The translations under genes were made by a program, and so were the position numbers. A model generated the notes under the pieces. It saw only the letters and a list, made by a program, of their open reading frames with translations. It was not told where the DNA came from and searched no databases. 6,492 nucleotides of DNA from Halomonas sp. (GTDB lineage: Bacteria; Pseudomonadota; Gammaproteobacteria; Pseudomonadales; Halomonadaceae), in assembly GCA_003560175.1 (NCBI GenBank), contig PWIZ01000324.1, positions 1 to 6,492 of the forward strand. The letters run 5' to 3'. Shown piece after piece: positions 1 to 5,535 of the stretch (position 1 is its first letter; the number at the start of each line of letters is the position of its first letter).

Positions 1-451
1 ACAGCCAGCGCATCATGGAGAGCAGCGCCCCGTTGCGCTGGTGGCGACGATCGCGGCCGCGGTACTCGGGACGCAGGAAGAGCGAGGCCACCTCGGCATC
101 CCCGGTGTGATCGGAGCACAGGAAGAGGCTGTCGATGGTGCGATGCAGATCGAGCTGCACCGAGGAGTGGGCCAGGGTACCCACCCGGTAGTGATAGAAG
201 GGAGTCTCACGCCCCACCTCGCCCTCGATGGCACAGCAGCCCGCCAGGTGGCCGCTGGTTTCGTCCTCCAGCACGAAGAAGTAGTTGCGCCGATCTGCCG
301 GCACGCGCTCCTCGAAGGCGTTCACCGTGGCGGCGATCCTGGCGGCCAGGAACTCGCGGTTGTCGGGCAGCGAGGTGAAGCCCACGCCGGTCTCCCGGGA
401 GAGCGCCTGCAGTTCGTCCAGATCACCCTCGGCGATGGGTCGAATGCGCAT
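1..451 (-). CDS. aruG: Arginine N-succinyltransferase, beta subunit (partial, N-terminal 150 aa)
   Basis: Only the N-terminal 150 codons are in the window; the reading frame is open to the left edge. The translation begins MRIRPIAEGDLDELQALS and shows typical AstA/AruG landmarks: TSLPDN at 26-31, YFFVLEDETSG at 57-67, YHYRVGTL at 86-93, and the conserved DHTG block at 114-117 followed by ASLFLRPEYRG at 122-132. The family is a GNAT-fold acyltransferase. It transfers succinate from succinyl-CoA to the alpha-amino group of arginine (and ornithine in the Pseudomonas enzyme), the first committed step of the AST pathway, in the cytoplasm. The ATG at 449-451 shares its A with the aruF stop (TGATG on the coding strand), and GGGAG lies about 8-10 bases upstream, so the start is firm and translational coupling to aruF is likely. 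Calling it beta (aruG) rather than alpha rests on its place after aruF, the order known from Pseudomonas. Residues 131-141 are strongly charged, with several Arg before the NGALLS motif, possibly a small lineage-specific insertion. Confidence 0.93.
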   Translation of the reverse strand, partial: MRIRPIAEGDLDELQALSRETGVGFTSLPDNREFLAARIAATVNAFEERVPADRRNYFFVLEDETSGHLAGCCAIEGEVGRETPFYHYRVGTLAHSSVQLDLHRTIDSLFLCSDHTGDAEVASLFLRPEYRGRDRRHQRNGALLSMMRWL

Positions 452-1539
452 CACAGCTCTCCCTCGTCGTAGCCCGGATCGCGCTCCTCGGCGCTCCCCT
501 CGCCCATGCCGGGCAGCGCGAGCGGCGCGGCCAGCACCGCGCGCCCCTCCTCCACGCCCAGCCGCTCGGCGTGCTCCGGTGAGAGCATCAGCTGGCCGGT
601 GGGCGACAGCGCATAGCGCGCCACCACGCAGCAGAAGCCCTCCAGGCGCTGGTTGGCGACCATGGCCGGCTCGGCGTCCGGCAGGGCGTGAGCGGGCCTG
701 ATGCGCACCGGATGCCAGGCGGCGCGGCGAAAGGTCTGCAGCCGCTCGCGCTCGGCCTTGATCACCGGCCCCGCATCGAAGATGTCCACATGGCGCGAGC
801 GCAGGAATCCCTCGCCCAGCATCTCGGCCAGCGCCGGCTCGTGATCGGGGTGCTCGCGGCCGATGGCGGCCCGCGCCTGGGGGGTGAGCAGCGGCAGGTA
901 GAGCGGGAACTGCGGCATCACCTCGGCGATGAAGCTCTTCGAGCGAATGCCAGCCAGGTTGTTGATCTCCTGGTAGTCGCGCATGAAGAAGTGGCGACCC
1001 ACGCTGTTCCAGAACGGCGACTCGCCGGCCCCGTCCAGAAAGCCGGGAAAGGCCATGGCCAGGACGCCGGCGAAGCGTTCCGGGTACTGGGCGATGAACA
1101 TCAGCCGCGCACGGCGCAGCAGACTCTCGGCACTGGTACCCCGGTAGCGGGGCTCCAGCGAGTAGGCACACAGCAGACTCGCCTCCGAGGCCTCGTGGGA
1201 GAGCGCCAGGGTCTGCACCTCCCGGCGCACATTGAGCTGCTGGGAGGCGTGGATCAGGGTCTCCTGACGGTAGGTATAGTAGGCGTCCCGAGCGCCGGCC
1301 TGGGCGCGAATGGTGGCGGTGCCCACCGCCTCACCGCGCTCCGGGTCCTCGAGGACGAAGGAATAGTGCTCGTCGCCGGGAAAGGCCGCCTCGGCAGCGA
1401 AGGCCTGGCGGGAGCGGGCAATCCGCTCCTCCAGGCGGTCGCGGTGGGCCGGCAGGTTGGTCAGCTGTGGCACGGCATCCGAGGCCAGCCGCTCCAGGGC
1501 AGGCAGGTCCATGGGCACAACGGGTCGAACGACCAGCAT
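451..1539 (-). CDS. aruF: Arginine/ornithine N-succinyltransferase, alpha subunit
   Basis: A 362-residue member of the AstA family, paralogous to the partial gene that follows it. In Pseudomonas the alpha and beta subunits (AruF/AruG) form a heteromer that makes N2-succinylarginine and N2-succinylornithine from succinyl-CoA. Visible landmarks are the start MLVVRPVVPMDLPALERLA, YSFVLEDPERGEAVG at 59-73, YYTYRQETLIHAS at 87-99, SPFWNSVGRHFF at 164-175, AEVMPQFPLYLPLL at 195-208 and the signature VDIFDAGP at 251-258. I chose the ATG at 1537-1539 because family proteins begin there and GGAG sits 8 bases upstream. A longer TTG-started version from 1584 would add 15 residues with no family resemblance. 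The gene lies 41 bases after aruC and overlaps aruG by one base, so the three are almost surely one operon. Oddities: the DHTG-type block of the beta subunit is here SHEASEAS (114-121), and the C-terminus carries an acidic, low-complexity tail (about 345-362). Confidence 0.95.
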   Translation of the reverse strand: MLVVRPVVPMDLPALERLASDAVPQLTNLPAHRDRLEERIARSRQAFAAEAAFPGDEHYSFVLEDPERGEAVGTATIRAQAGARDAYYTYRQETLIHASQQLNVRREVQTLALSHEASEASLLCAYSLEPRYRGTSAESLLRRARLMFIAQYPERFAGVLAMAFPGFLDGAGESPFWNSVGRHFFMRDYQEINNLAGIRSKSFIAEVMPQFPLYLPLLTPQARAAIGREHPDHEPALAEMLGEGFLRSRHVDIFDAGPVIKAERERLQTFRRAAWHPVRIRPAHALPDAEPAMVANQRLEGFCCVVARYALSPTGQLMLSPEHAERLGVEEGRAVLAAPLALPGMGEGSAEERDPGYDEGEL

Positions 1540-1566
1540 GGTGGGATCTCCGTCGGGTGACAGGGC

Positions 1567-1580
1567 GCCGGCGGACCGGC
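1567..1580 (-). other. Small hairpin between aruC and aruF
   Basis: A perfect 5-bp inverted repeat (GCCGG / CCGGC) with a 4-base loop lies directly after the aruC stop codon, in the 41-base spacer before aruF. On the transcript the loop reads UCCG. There is no U-run after it, so it is not a terminator. It might slightly stabilise or help process the operon mRNA, but in DNA this GC-rich a short stem can arise by chance. Confidence 0.25.
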
Positions 1581-2795
1581 TCAATGACCGGCCACCAGCC
1601 GCGCCACCGCGCGATCCAGGCGCACCATGCCCTCGGCGATATCCGCCTCGGGGATCACCAGCGAGGGGGCCATGCGCAGCACGTTGGGCCCGGCCACCAG
1701 CGCCATCAGGCCCTCCTCGATGGCCAGCGGCAGGATCTCGGCGGCGCGCCCCTCGTAGTCGGCCGACATCACTGCGCCGATCAGCAGGCCCATGCCACGA
1801 ATCTCTCCGAACACCCCATGCCTGTCGTTGATCGCCTCCAGGTGCTCGCGAAACAGGGCATGCCGGCGCTTCACGCCGGCCAGCACCTCCGGAGTGTCGA
1901 TGAACTCCACCGCCGCCAGCGCCACCGCCGCACCCAGCGGATTGCCACCATAGGTGGAGCCGTGGGTGCCGGTGGCCATGGCCGGGGCAACGCGGTCGGT
2001 GGTGAGCATGGCACCTACCGGGAAGCCGCCGCCCAGCGACTTGGCGCTGGTCAGGATGTCCGGGGTCACGCCGAGTTGCTGATAGGCGTAGAGCGTCCCG
2101 GTGCGGCCGACACCGGTCTGCACCTCGTCGAAGATCAGCAGGGCGTCATGGGCGTCACACAGCGCACGCAGCCCGGCCAGGAACTCGGGGTCCCCCGGCA
2201 GCACGCCACCCTCGCCCTGCATCGGCTCCACCACCACCGCGCAGGTGTCGTCGTCGATCAGGTTGCGGACGCTGTCGAGGTTGTTGTATTCGCCGTGGAC
2301 AATGCCCCCCGGCACCGGACCAAAGCCCTGGGCATACTTGGGCTGACCGCCCACGCTGACGGTGAAGAAGGTGCGGCCGTGAAACGACTGGGTGAAGGAG
2401 ACGATGCGGCTCTTGTGCTCGCCGGCACTGTCGTGGGCCCAGCGGCGGGCCAGCTTCAGTGCCGCCTCGTTGGCCTCGGCGCCCGAGGAGCAGAGGAACA
2501 CCTTGTCGGCAAAGGTACGCTCCACCAGGCTCCGGGCCAGCGCGAGAGCCGGTTCGTTGGTGTAGACGTTGGAGACATGCCAGAGCCTGCCGGCCTGCTC
2601 GGTGAGCGCCCCTACCAGCACCGGATGACAGTGGCCCAGACCGTTGACCGCGATGCCGCCGGCGAAATCGATGTATTCCCGACCAGCCTGGTCCCACAGG
2701 CGGCTACCCTCGCCGCGCACCGGAATCGCCTGCTGGGGAGCGTAGTTGGGCACCATGTAGCGGTCGAAGTCGGCGCGGGTCGGGGTCTGGCTCAT
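1581..2795 (-). CDS. aruC: Acetylornithine/succinylornithine aminotransferase (class III, PLP)
   Basis: A 404-residue class III (fold type I) PLP aminotransferase of the ArgD/AstC/AruC group, full length for the family. It transfers the delta-amino group of N2-succinylornithine (and N2-acetylornithine) to 2-oxoglutarate, giving the semialdehyde and glutamate. Visible motifs: [16 protein letters not shown] (102-117, PLP phosphate binding), SFHGRT at 137-142, VEPMQGEGG at 189-197, [13 protein letters not shown] at 221-233 with the PLP-nitrogen Asp at 223, the Schiff-base Lys at 252 in [26 protein letters not shown] at 277-287, and LRMAPSLV at 373-380 with a likely carboxylate-binding Arg374. 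The ATG at 2793-2795 has AAGGA about 9 bases upstream. ArgD (biosynthesis) and AstC/AruC (catabolism) are hard to tell apart by sequence. Its place as first gene before aruF and aruG decides for the catabolic role, though in Pseudomonas the same enzyme serves both pathways. Confidence 0.95.
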   Translation of the reverse strand: MSQTPTRADFDRYMVPNYAPQQAIPVRGEGSRLWDQAGREYIDFAGGIAVNGLGHCHPVLVGALTEQAGRLWHVSNVYTNEPALALARSLVERTFADKVFLCSSGAEANEAALKLARRWAHDSAGEHKSRIVSFTQSFHGRTFFTVSVGGQPKYAQGFGPVPGGIVHGEYNNLDSVRNLIDDDTCAVVVEPMQGEGGVLPGDPEFLAGLRALCDAHDALLIFDEVQTGVGRTGTLYAYQQLGVTPDILTSAKSLGGGFPVGAMLTTDRVAPAMATGTHGSTYGGNPLGAAVALAAVEFIDTPEVLAGVKRRHALFREHLEAINDRHGVFGEIRGMGLLIGAVMSADYEGRAAEILPLAIEEGLMALVAGPNVLRMAPSLVIPEADIAEGMVRLDRAVARLVAGH

Positions 2796-2823
2796 GTCGC
2801 TGATCCTTTACGGAAGGGGAGAT

Positions 2824-2851
2824 TTGTGATGGATACTCTACCGAGTATAGG
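2824..2851 (+). promoter_or_regulatory. Weak candidate promoter for the methyltransferase gene
   Basis: TTGTGA (2824-2829), a 16-base spacer and TATAGG (2846-2851) give 4/6 matches at both boxes and point towards the plus-strand methyltransferase, about 80 bases upstream of its ATG. It overlaps the dyad at 2833-2848. A second weak option closer to the gene is GGGACA at 2881-2886 with TAGGCT around 2905-2910. Neither is strong. Confidence 0.22.
2833..2848. promoter_or_regulatory. Perfect inverted repeat over the aruC -10 region (candidate operator)
   Basis: The sequence ATACTC-TACC-GAGTAT is a perfect 6-bp dyad with a 4-base spacer, in an A/T-rich pocket of an otherwise very GC-rich region. 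It overlaps the proposed aruC -10 (TATACT, minus strand, 2844-2849) and a weaker plus-strand -10. A protein bound here would be expected to block the aruC promoter and perhaps the divergent methyltransferase promoter. No known box was recognised in it; it does not match the E. coli ARG box. Confidence 0.4.
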
Positions 2852-2886
2852 GATTCCCCCCGTCGACCGCTTTCACCGATGGGACA
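2844..2886 (-). promoter_or_regulatory. Candidate aru operon promoter with possible ArgR half-site
   Basis: On the minus strand, TATACT (2844-2849) is a 5/6 match to the sigma-70 -10 consensus and would put the transcript start about 40 bases before the aruC ATG. The -35 position (near AAGCGG) matches poorly, as is usual for activator-dependent promoters. Just upstream the minus strand reads TGTCCC (2881-2886), 8 bases, then AA. This resembles the TGTCGC-N8-AA half-site known for the AraC-type ArgR of Pseudomonas aeruginosa, with one mismatch. A second, poorer GGTCGA lies 18 bases further on. The -10 is reasonably convincing; the ArgR site is only suggestive. Confidence 0.4.
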
Positions 2887-2914
2887 AGCAGTTGCAAAAA
2901 AGGCTAGGCTGAGG

Positions 2915-2930
2915 CCGAGACCTCGGAGGG
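2915..2930 (+). promoter_or_regulatory. Shine-Dalgarno of the methyltransferase gene with a small overlapping hairpin
   Basis: GGAGGG (2925-2930) lies 6 bases before the ATG at 2937. The 5-bp inverted repeat CCGAG (2915-2919) / CTCGG (2922-2926) has only two bases between its arms, too tight for all five pairs to form, and its right arm runs into the first two bases of the Shine-Dalgarno. It could mildly reduce ribosome access, but may be chance. Confidence 0.35.
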
Positions 2931-2936
2931 GCCCCC

Positions 2937-3554
2937 ATGTTCAACACCACCGCCTGGAACCGCCTGCGCTACAGCCTTTATGCGCCACTCTATGACGCGG
3001 TGGCTGAACGCGCCTTTCGTCGGCCACGGCGCATCGCGCTGGGTCAGGTGACCTGGCATCCCGGGATGCGGGTGCTGCTGGTGGGCGCCGGTACCGGGCT
3101 TGACTTGCCCTGGCTGCCACGCGACGTGGAGATCCACGCCACCGACCTCAGCCCGGCCATGGTGAGACGCACCGAGCGCCGCGCCGAGGCGCTGGGCATG
3201 GACGTCCAGGTGGCGGAAATGGACGCCGAGGCGCTGGCCTACCCCGCCGACCACTTCGATGTGGTGGTGATGCACCTGATCCTGGCCGTGATGCCCGACC
3301 CGGCGCGTGGCATCGCCGAGGCCCGCCGGGTCCTGAGCGACGACGGCCAGCTCTGCGTGATGGACAAGTTCCAGGCCGACGCCCACCCTGCGAGCGCCAC
3401 CCGCCGCACCCTCAACGCCCTCACCTCGGCCGTTGCCACCGACATCACCCGCCAGGCCCGTCCGCTGCTGGAGGGCGCCGGCTTCACCATCGAACAGGAC
3501 ACCCCGGTGATGATGGGCAGGCTGTTTCGTGCCCTGATGGCCCGTCCGGCCTGA
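2937..3554 (+). CDS. Class I SAM-dependent methyltransferase
   Basis: A 205-residue soluble Rossmann-fold methyltransferase of the Methyltransf_11/25 type. SAM-binding motif I is VLLVGAGTGLDL (46-57). The acidic residue that would bind the SAM ribose is Asp70 in HATDLSPAMV, motif III-like EMDAEAL is at 94-100, motif IV is FDVVVMHLILAVMPDP (107-122), and VLSDDGQLCVMD (132-143) fits the post-IV strand. The N-terminus (NRLRYSLYAPLYDAVAERAFRRPRR) resembles UbiE-like and bacterial phosphatidylethanolamine N-methyltransferase (PmtA-like) proteins, so a lipid or quinone substrate is possible, but the sequence does not decide this. GGAGGG at 2925-2930 is a strong Shine-Dalgarno 6-7 bases before the ATG. 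A small hairpin (CCGAG-AC-CTCGG, 2915-2926) partly covers it. The gene stands alone on its strand, divergent from aruC and convergent with the transporter gene 21 bases away. Confidence 0.9.
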   Translation: MFNTTAWNRLRYSLYAPLYDAVAERAFRRPRRIALGQVTWHPGMRVLLVGAGTGLDLPWLPRDVEIHATDLSPAMVRRTERRAEALGMDVQVAEMDAEALAYPADHFDVVVMHLILAVMPDPARGIAEARRVLSDDGQLCVMDKFQADAHPASATRRTLNALTSAVATDITRQARPLLEGAGFTIEQDTPVMMGRLFRALMARPA

Positions 3555-3562
3555 CCCGCCCA

Positions 3563-3584
3563 AACCGCCCGGCGTTCAGCGGTT
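3563..3584. terminator. Weak bidirectional terminator candidate between convergent genes
   Basis: AACCGC (3563-3568) and GCGGTT (3579-3584) form a perfect 6-bp inverted repeat with a 10-base loop, in the 21-base gap between the methyltransferase stop and the transporter stop and overlapping the end of the transporter gene. Minus-strand transcripts would have only UUU after the arm, and plus-strand transcripts have no U-run, so if it terminates at all it does so weakly. Confidence 0.25.
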
Positions 3585-4475
3585 CCGGTGGGCCGGTGCG
3601 ATGGTGAACCAGACCCCGACGATCACCACCAGGCTGGCGACCACCTGTACCGTCAGGATGTGATCCCCCAGCAGCCACCAGGCGCCCAGCATGGTGAACA
3701 CCGGAAGCAGGTTGAGATAGACCGCCGCCCGGGTAGGCCCGATCTCGGCCAGAGCGCTGTTGTAGAGCAGCAGTGCCACCACCGAGGGGAAGATACCCAG
3801 GTAGGCGAGCCCGGCCCACTGTCGCCCCGTCAGCCCGGGCACCACCTGCCAGGCTCCCTCCAGCAGGGCGATGGGCGCCAGCGCCAGGTTGGCGATGGCC
3901 AGCATCACCAGCAGACTGCCATAGCGGGGAAAGCGCGCCATGTGCTCCCTGACCAGGAACGAATACCCCACCCACACCAGCACCGCCGCCAGCATGATCA
4001 GATCGCCGGGATTGATGCCCCCGGCCAGCACCTCCGACGCCTGGCCGACCAGGATCACCGCCACGGCGCCGGCCAGAGAGAGCGCCACGCCGGCCCACTG
4101 CAGGAGGCGGAAGCGCTCTCCGAGGAAGAGCACGCTGAGCAACAGTGTCACCACCGGGATCAGGCTCTCGAGAATGGCCACGTTGGTGGCCGAGGTGTAG
4201 CTCAACGAGGCGTAGATCAGGGCGTTGAAGAAGGCCACGCCGGTGAGCGCCAGCCCCAGCAGCGGCCGCCAGTGACGGCGGAACAGCGGCCAGCCCTGAC
4301 GCGCCTGGTACCACCCCAGCGGCAGCATGATCGCCAGCGCGATGGCCACGCGCCCCAGCGACACGGTGAAGGGAGGCAGATCGGCCAGCGCCTTGCCCAC
4401 CAGAATGTTGCCGGAGAAGATCGCCACCACCAGCAGCAGGAAGAGATGGGGCCTCAGGGCGCGCAGTGAGATCAA
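3576..4475 (-). CDS. EamA/DMT-superfamily transporter (10 TM)
   Basis: A 299-residue inner-membrane protein of the drug/metabolite transporter superfamily (EamA/RhaT type), with the usual length and two tandem EamA repeats of about five helices each. First repeat: helices from residue 9 (LFLLLVVAIFSGNILVGKAL) to the block NVAILESLIPVVTLL (98-112), FLGERFRLLQWAGVAL (117-132) and the following helix. Second repeat: starts near GDLIMLAAVLVWVGYSFLV (157-175) and ends with RAAVYLNLLPVFTMLGAWW (249-267), LLGDHILTVQVVASL (268-282) and VVIVGVWF. Members export amino acids, their derivatives or other small metabolites; the substrate cannot be read from sequence. The TTG start at 4473-4475 overlaps the TGA of the upstream regulator by four bases, with AGAGGA about 9 bases upstream. 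No other start nearby keeps the first helix intact, so the two genes are probably translationally coupled. An arginine- or ornithine-related substrate is only a guess from the neighbourhood. Confidence 0.92.
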   Translation of the reverse strand: MISLRALRPHLFLLLVVAIFSGNILVGKALADLPPFTVSLGRVAIALAIMLPLGWYQARQGWPLFRRHWRPLLGLALTGVAFFNALIYASLSYTSATNVAILESLIPVVTLLLSVLFLGERFRLLQWAGVALSLAGAVAVILVGQASEVLAGGINPGDLIMLAAVLVWVGYSFLVREHMARFPRYGSLLVMLAIANLALAPIALLEGAWQVVPGLTGRQWAGLAYLGIFPSVVALLLYNSALAEIGPTRAAVYLNLLPVFTMLGAWWLLGDHILTVQVVASLVVIVGVWFTIAPAHRNR

Positions 4476-5431
4476 CTCAGTCGTTCCTCTCTCGGTGTCA
4501 GGCCGAAGTGGTTGCGGTAGGCGGTGGAGAAGTGCGCCGCCGAGGAGAAGCCGGTCATCATCGCCACCTCCCCCACCGGGTGCTCGCTCTCGCGCAGCCG
4601 CCGCCGGGCTTGCTGCAGACGCAGGTCCAGGTAGTAGCGGCTGGGCACCGCCCGCAGGTGCTTCTTGAACAGCCGCTCCAGCTGACGCCGAGAGATGCCC
4701 AGGTGCTCGGCCAGTTCCGCGGTGGTCAGCGGCTCCTCGATATTGGCCTCCATCAGCGCCAGAGCCTCTGTCAGGCTCTCGGGGACTCCCCCCGGCAAGC
4801 CGGACAACGGCTCCTCGCCCATGCGCACCCGCTCTCGGACGAAGTGTGCCGAGACCCGCTCAGCCAGGACGCTGCCATGCTGGCGACCGACGAGGGTCAT
4901 CATCATGTCCAGGGCCGCGGTGCCGCCGCTGCAGGTCAGGCGCTCGCGGTCGATCTCGAACGGCTGGGAAGAGAGCCGGATGCGCGGATGGGCGCGGCGC
5001 ACCTCCTCGAGGCGAGACCAGGGCACCGTGGCTCGATAGCCGTCCAGCAGGCCGGCACGGGCCAGCAGCTCCGCCCCGCCGCCGACCCCCACGATCAGCC
5101 GACCGGGCCTCGCCAGCTCGGCCAGCCGCCACCGCAGGGCCTCGTCGACCGCTTGTGCACCGGGGGCACACACCAGCAGCATGTCCAGGTCATCGGGGGC
5201 CTGGGCCAGGGCACGCTCGGTCACCAACCCCTGCCCGGAAGCGCTGGCCACCGGCTGCGCCGCCTGGCCCAGGATAATGAGGTGGTAGAGGGGGACTGTG
5301 GCGAGCTGGCCGGCCACCATCAGCGGTTCGGTGGCGCATGCCTCGGCCAGCAGCGAGAAACCGGGCAGCACCAGCACGCCGACCCGCCGAAAAGACGGCG
5401 ACAGAGGCAGGGGTGACGGAGGTTGATGCAT
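4472..5431 (-). CDS. GlxA/ArgR-type AraC-family transcriptional regulator
   Basis: A 319-residue cytoplasmic regulator. The N-terminal half is a DJ-1/PfpI (class I glutamine amidotransferase-like) domain: RRVGVLVLPGFSLLA (15-29), LLVCAPGA around 85-92, VGVGGGAELLARAGLLDGYR (114-133), and RLTCSGGTAALDMMM (164-178). The nucleophile-elbow position holds Gly residues (GGG, 117-119) rather than Cys, so it is a sensor and not an enzyme. The C-terminal half is an AraC/XylS DNA-binding domain with two helix-turn-helix units, LTTAELAEHLGISRRQLERL (235-254) and VGEVAMMTGFSSAAHFSTAY (286-305), ending FGLTPRE. This architecture is shared by ArgR, GbdR, CdhR and similar regulators in Pseudomonas, which respond to arginine, glycine betaine or carnitine. 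Location 1.7 kb from the aru operon favours an ArgR-like role (inference). The ATG at 5429-5431 has no recognisable Shine-Dalgarno, yet the frame is closed upstream by a stop at 5459-5461. It probably shares a transcript with the overlapping transporter gene. Confidence 0.92.
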   Translation of the reverse strand: MHQPPSPLPLSPSFRRVGVLVLPGFSLLAEACATEPLMVAGQLATVPLYHLIILGQAAQPVASASGQGLVTERALAQAPDDLDMLLVCAPGAQAVDEALRWRLAELARPGRLIVGVGGGAELLARAGLLDGYRATVPWSRLEEVRRAHPRIRLSSQPFEIDRERLTCSGGTAALDMMMTLVGRQHGSVLAERVSAHFVRERVRMGEEPLSGLPGGVPESLTEALALMEANIEEPLTTAELAEHLGISRRQLERLFKKHLRAVPSRYYLDLRLQQARRRLRESEHPVGEVAMMTGFSSAAHFSTAYRNHFGLTPREERLS

Positions 5432-5458
5432 GGGCTGAGCCGGCTCGGAACGGAGCCC
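5432..5458 (-). promoter_or_regulatory. Structured leader of the regulator gene lacking a Shine-Dalgarno
   Basis: The 27 bases before the regulator ATG hold a perfect 10-base palindrome, GAGCCGGCTC (5437-5446), and flanking arms GGGCT (5432-5436) / AGCCC (5454-5458). No purine-rich Shine-Dalgarno is present at normal spacing. The palindrome could be a protein site or a small RNA structure limiting translation. A weak -10-like TAAGAT lies at about 5461-5466 on the minus strand, without a fitting -35. Confidence 0.3.
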
Positions 5459-5476
5459 TTATCTTACCCAAGCGAG

Positions 5477-5500
5477 CGGCCGGGCGCTAAGGCCCGGCCG
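5477..5500 (-). terminator. Strong GC-rich hairpin, likely terminator of the fabV block
   Basis: CGGCCGGGC (5477-5485) and GCCCGGCCG (5492-5500) form a perfect 9-bp stem with a 6-base loop, 35 bases after the stop of the small membrane-protein gene. The position fits termination of the fabV transcript before the regulator gene begins. The minus-strand sequence after the stem (CTCGCTTGGG) lacks a clean U-run, so termination may be imperfect or need help, or the hairpin may protect a 3' end. Confidence 0.5.
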
Positions 5501-5506
5501 ACAGGG

Positions 5507-5526
5507 GGTCGAGGTCGGTCGAGGTC
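5507..5526. repeat. Tandem 10-bp direct repeat (2 x GGTCGAGGTC)
   Basis: Two perfect, directly adjacent copies of GGTCGAGGTC occupy 5507-5516 and 5517-5526, followed by GA, so the core GGTC appears four times. The repeat sits between the small-protein gene stop and the hairpin at 5477-5500, about 76-95 bases upstream of the regulator ATG. AraC-family proteins usually bind direct repeats, so an operator for autoregulation is possible; a chance slippage duplication is equally possible. Confidence 0.6.
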
Positions 5527-5535
5527 GAACGGCGC

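Noticed and set aside
688..1560. A 290-codon plus-strand open frame opposite aruF
   Set aside because: Compositionally biased shadow of a well-supported gene; no recognisable domain.
1540..1584. TTG-initiated extension of aruF overlapping the aruC stop
   Set aside because: The added 15 residues do not resemble family N-termini, and the ATG at 1537-1539 has a good Shine-Dalgarno.
2795..2812. TGTCGC followed by 8 bases and TA on the plus strand at the aruC start, as an ArgR half-site
   Set aside because: It overlaps the aruC start codon, is in the wrong place for activation, and the AA part matches only half.
1467..2912. A 481-codon open frame on the plus strand opposite aruC
   Set aside because: It is antisense to a clearly recognised aminotransferase, its translation is rich in His, Gln, Gly and Arg with no family resemblance, and long antisense open frames are common in GC-rich DNA.
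2904..3563. A 219-codon minus-strand open frame opposite the methyltransferase
   Set aside because: The plus-strand frame has all methyltransferase motifs and a strong Shine-Dalgarno; the minus frame has neither.
3588..4469. A 293-codon plus-strand open frame opposite the transporter, very rich in Gln and His
   Set aside because: Antisense image of hydrophobic codons in the transporter gene; low-complexity translation and no gene signals.
4466..5416. A 316-codon plus-strand open frame opposite the regulator
   Set aside because: Antisense to a confident AraC-family gene; its Gln/Gly/His-rich translation is typical of shadows.
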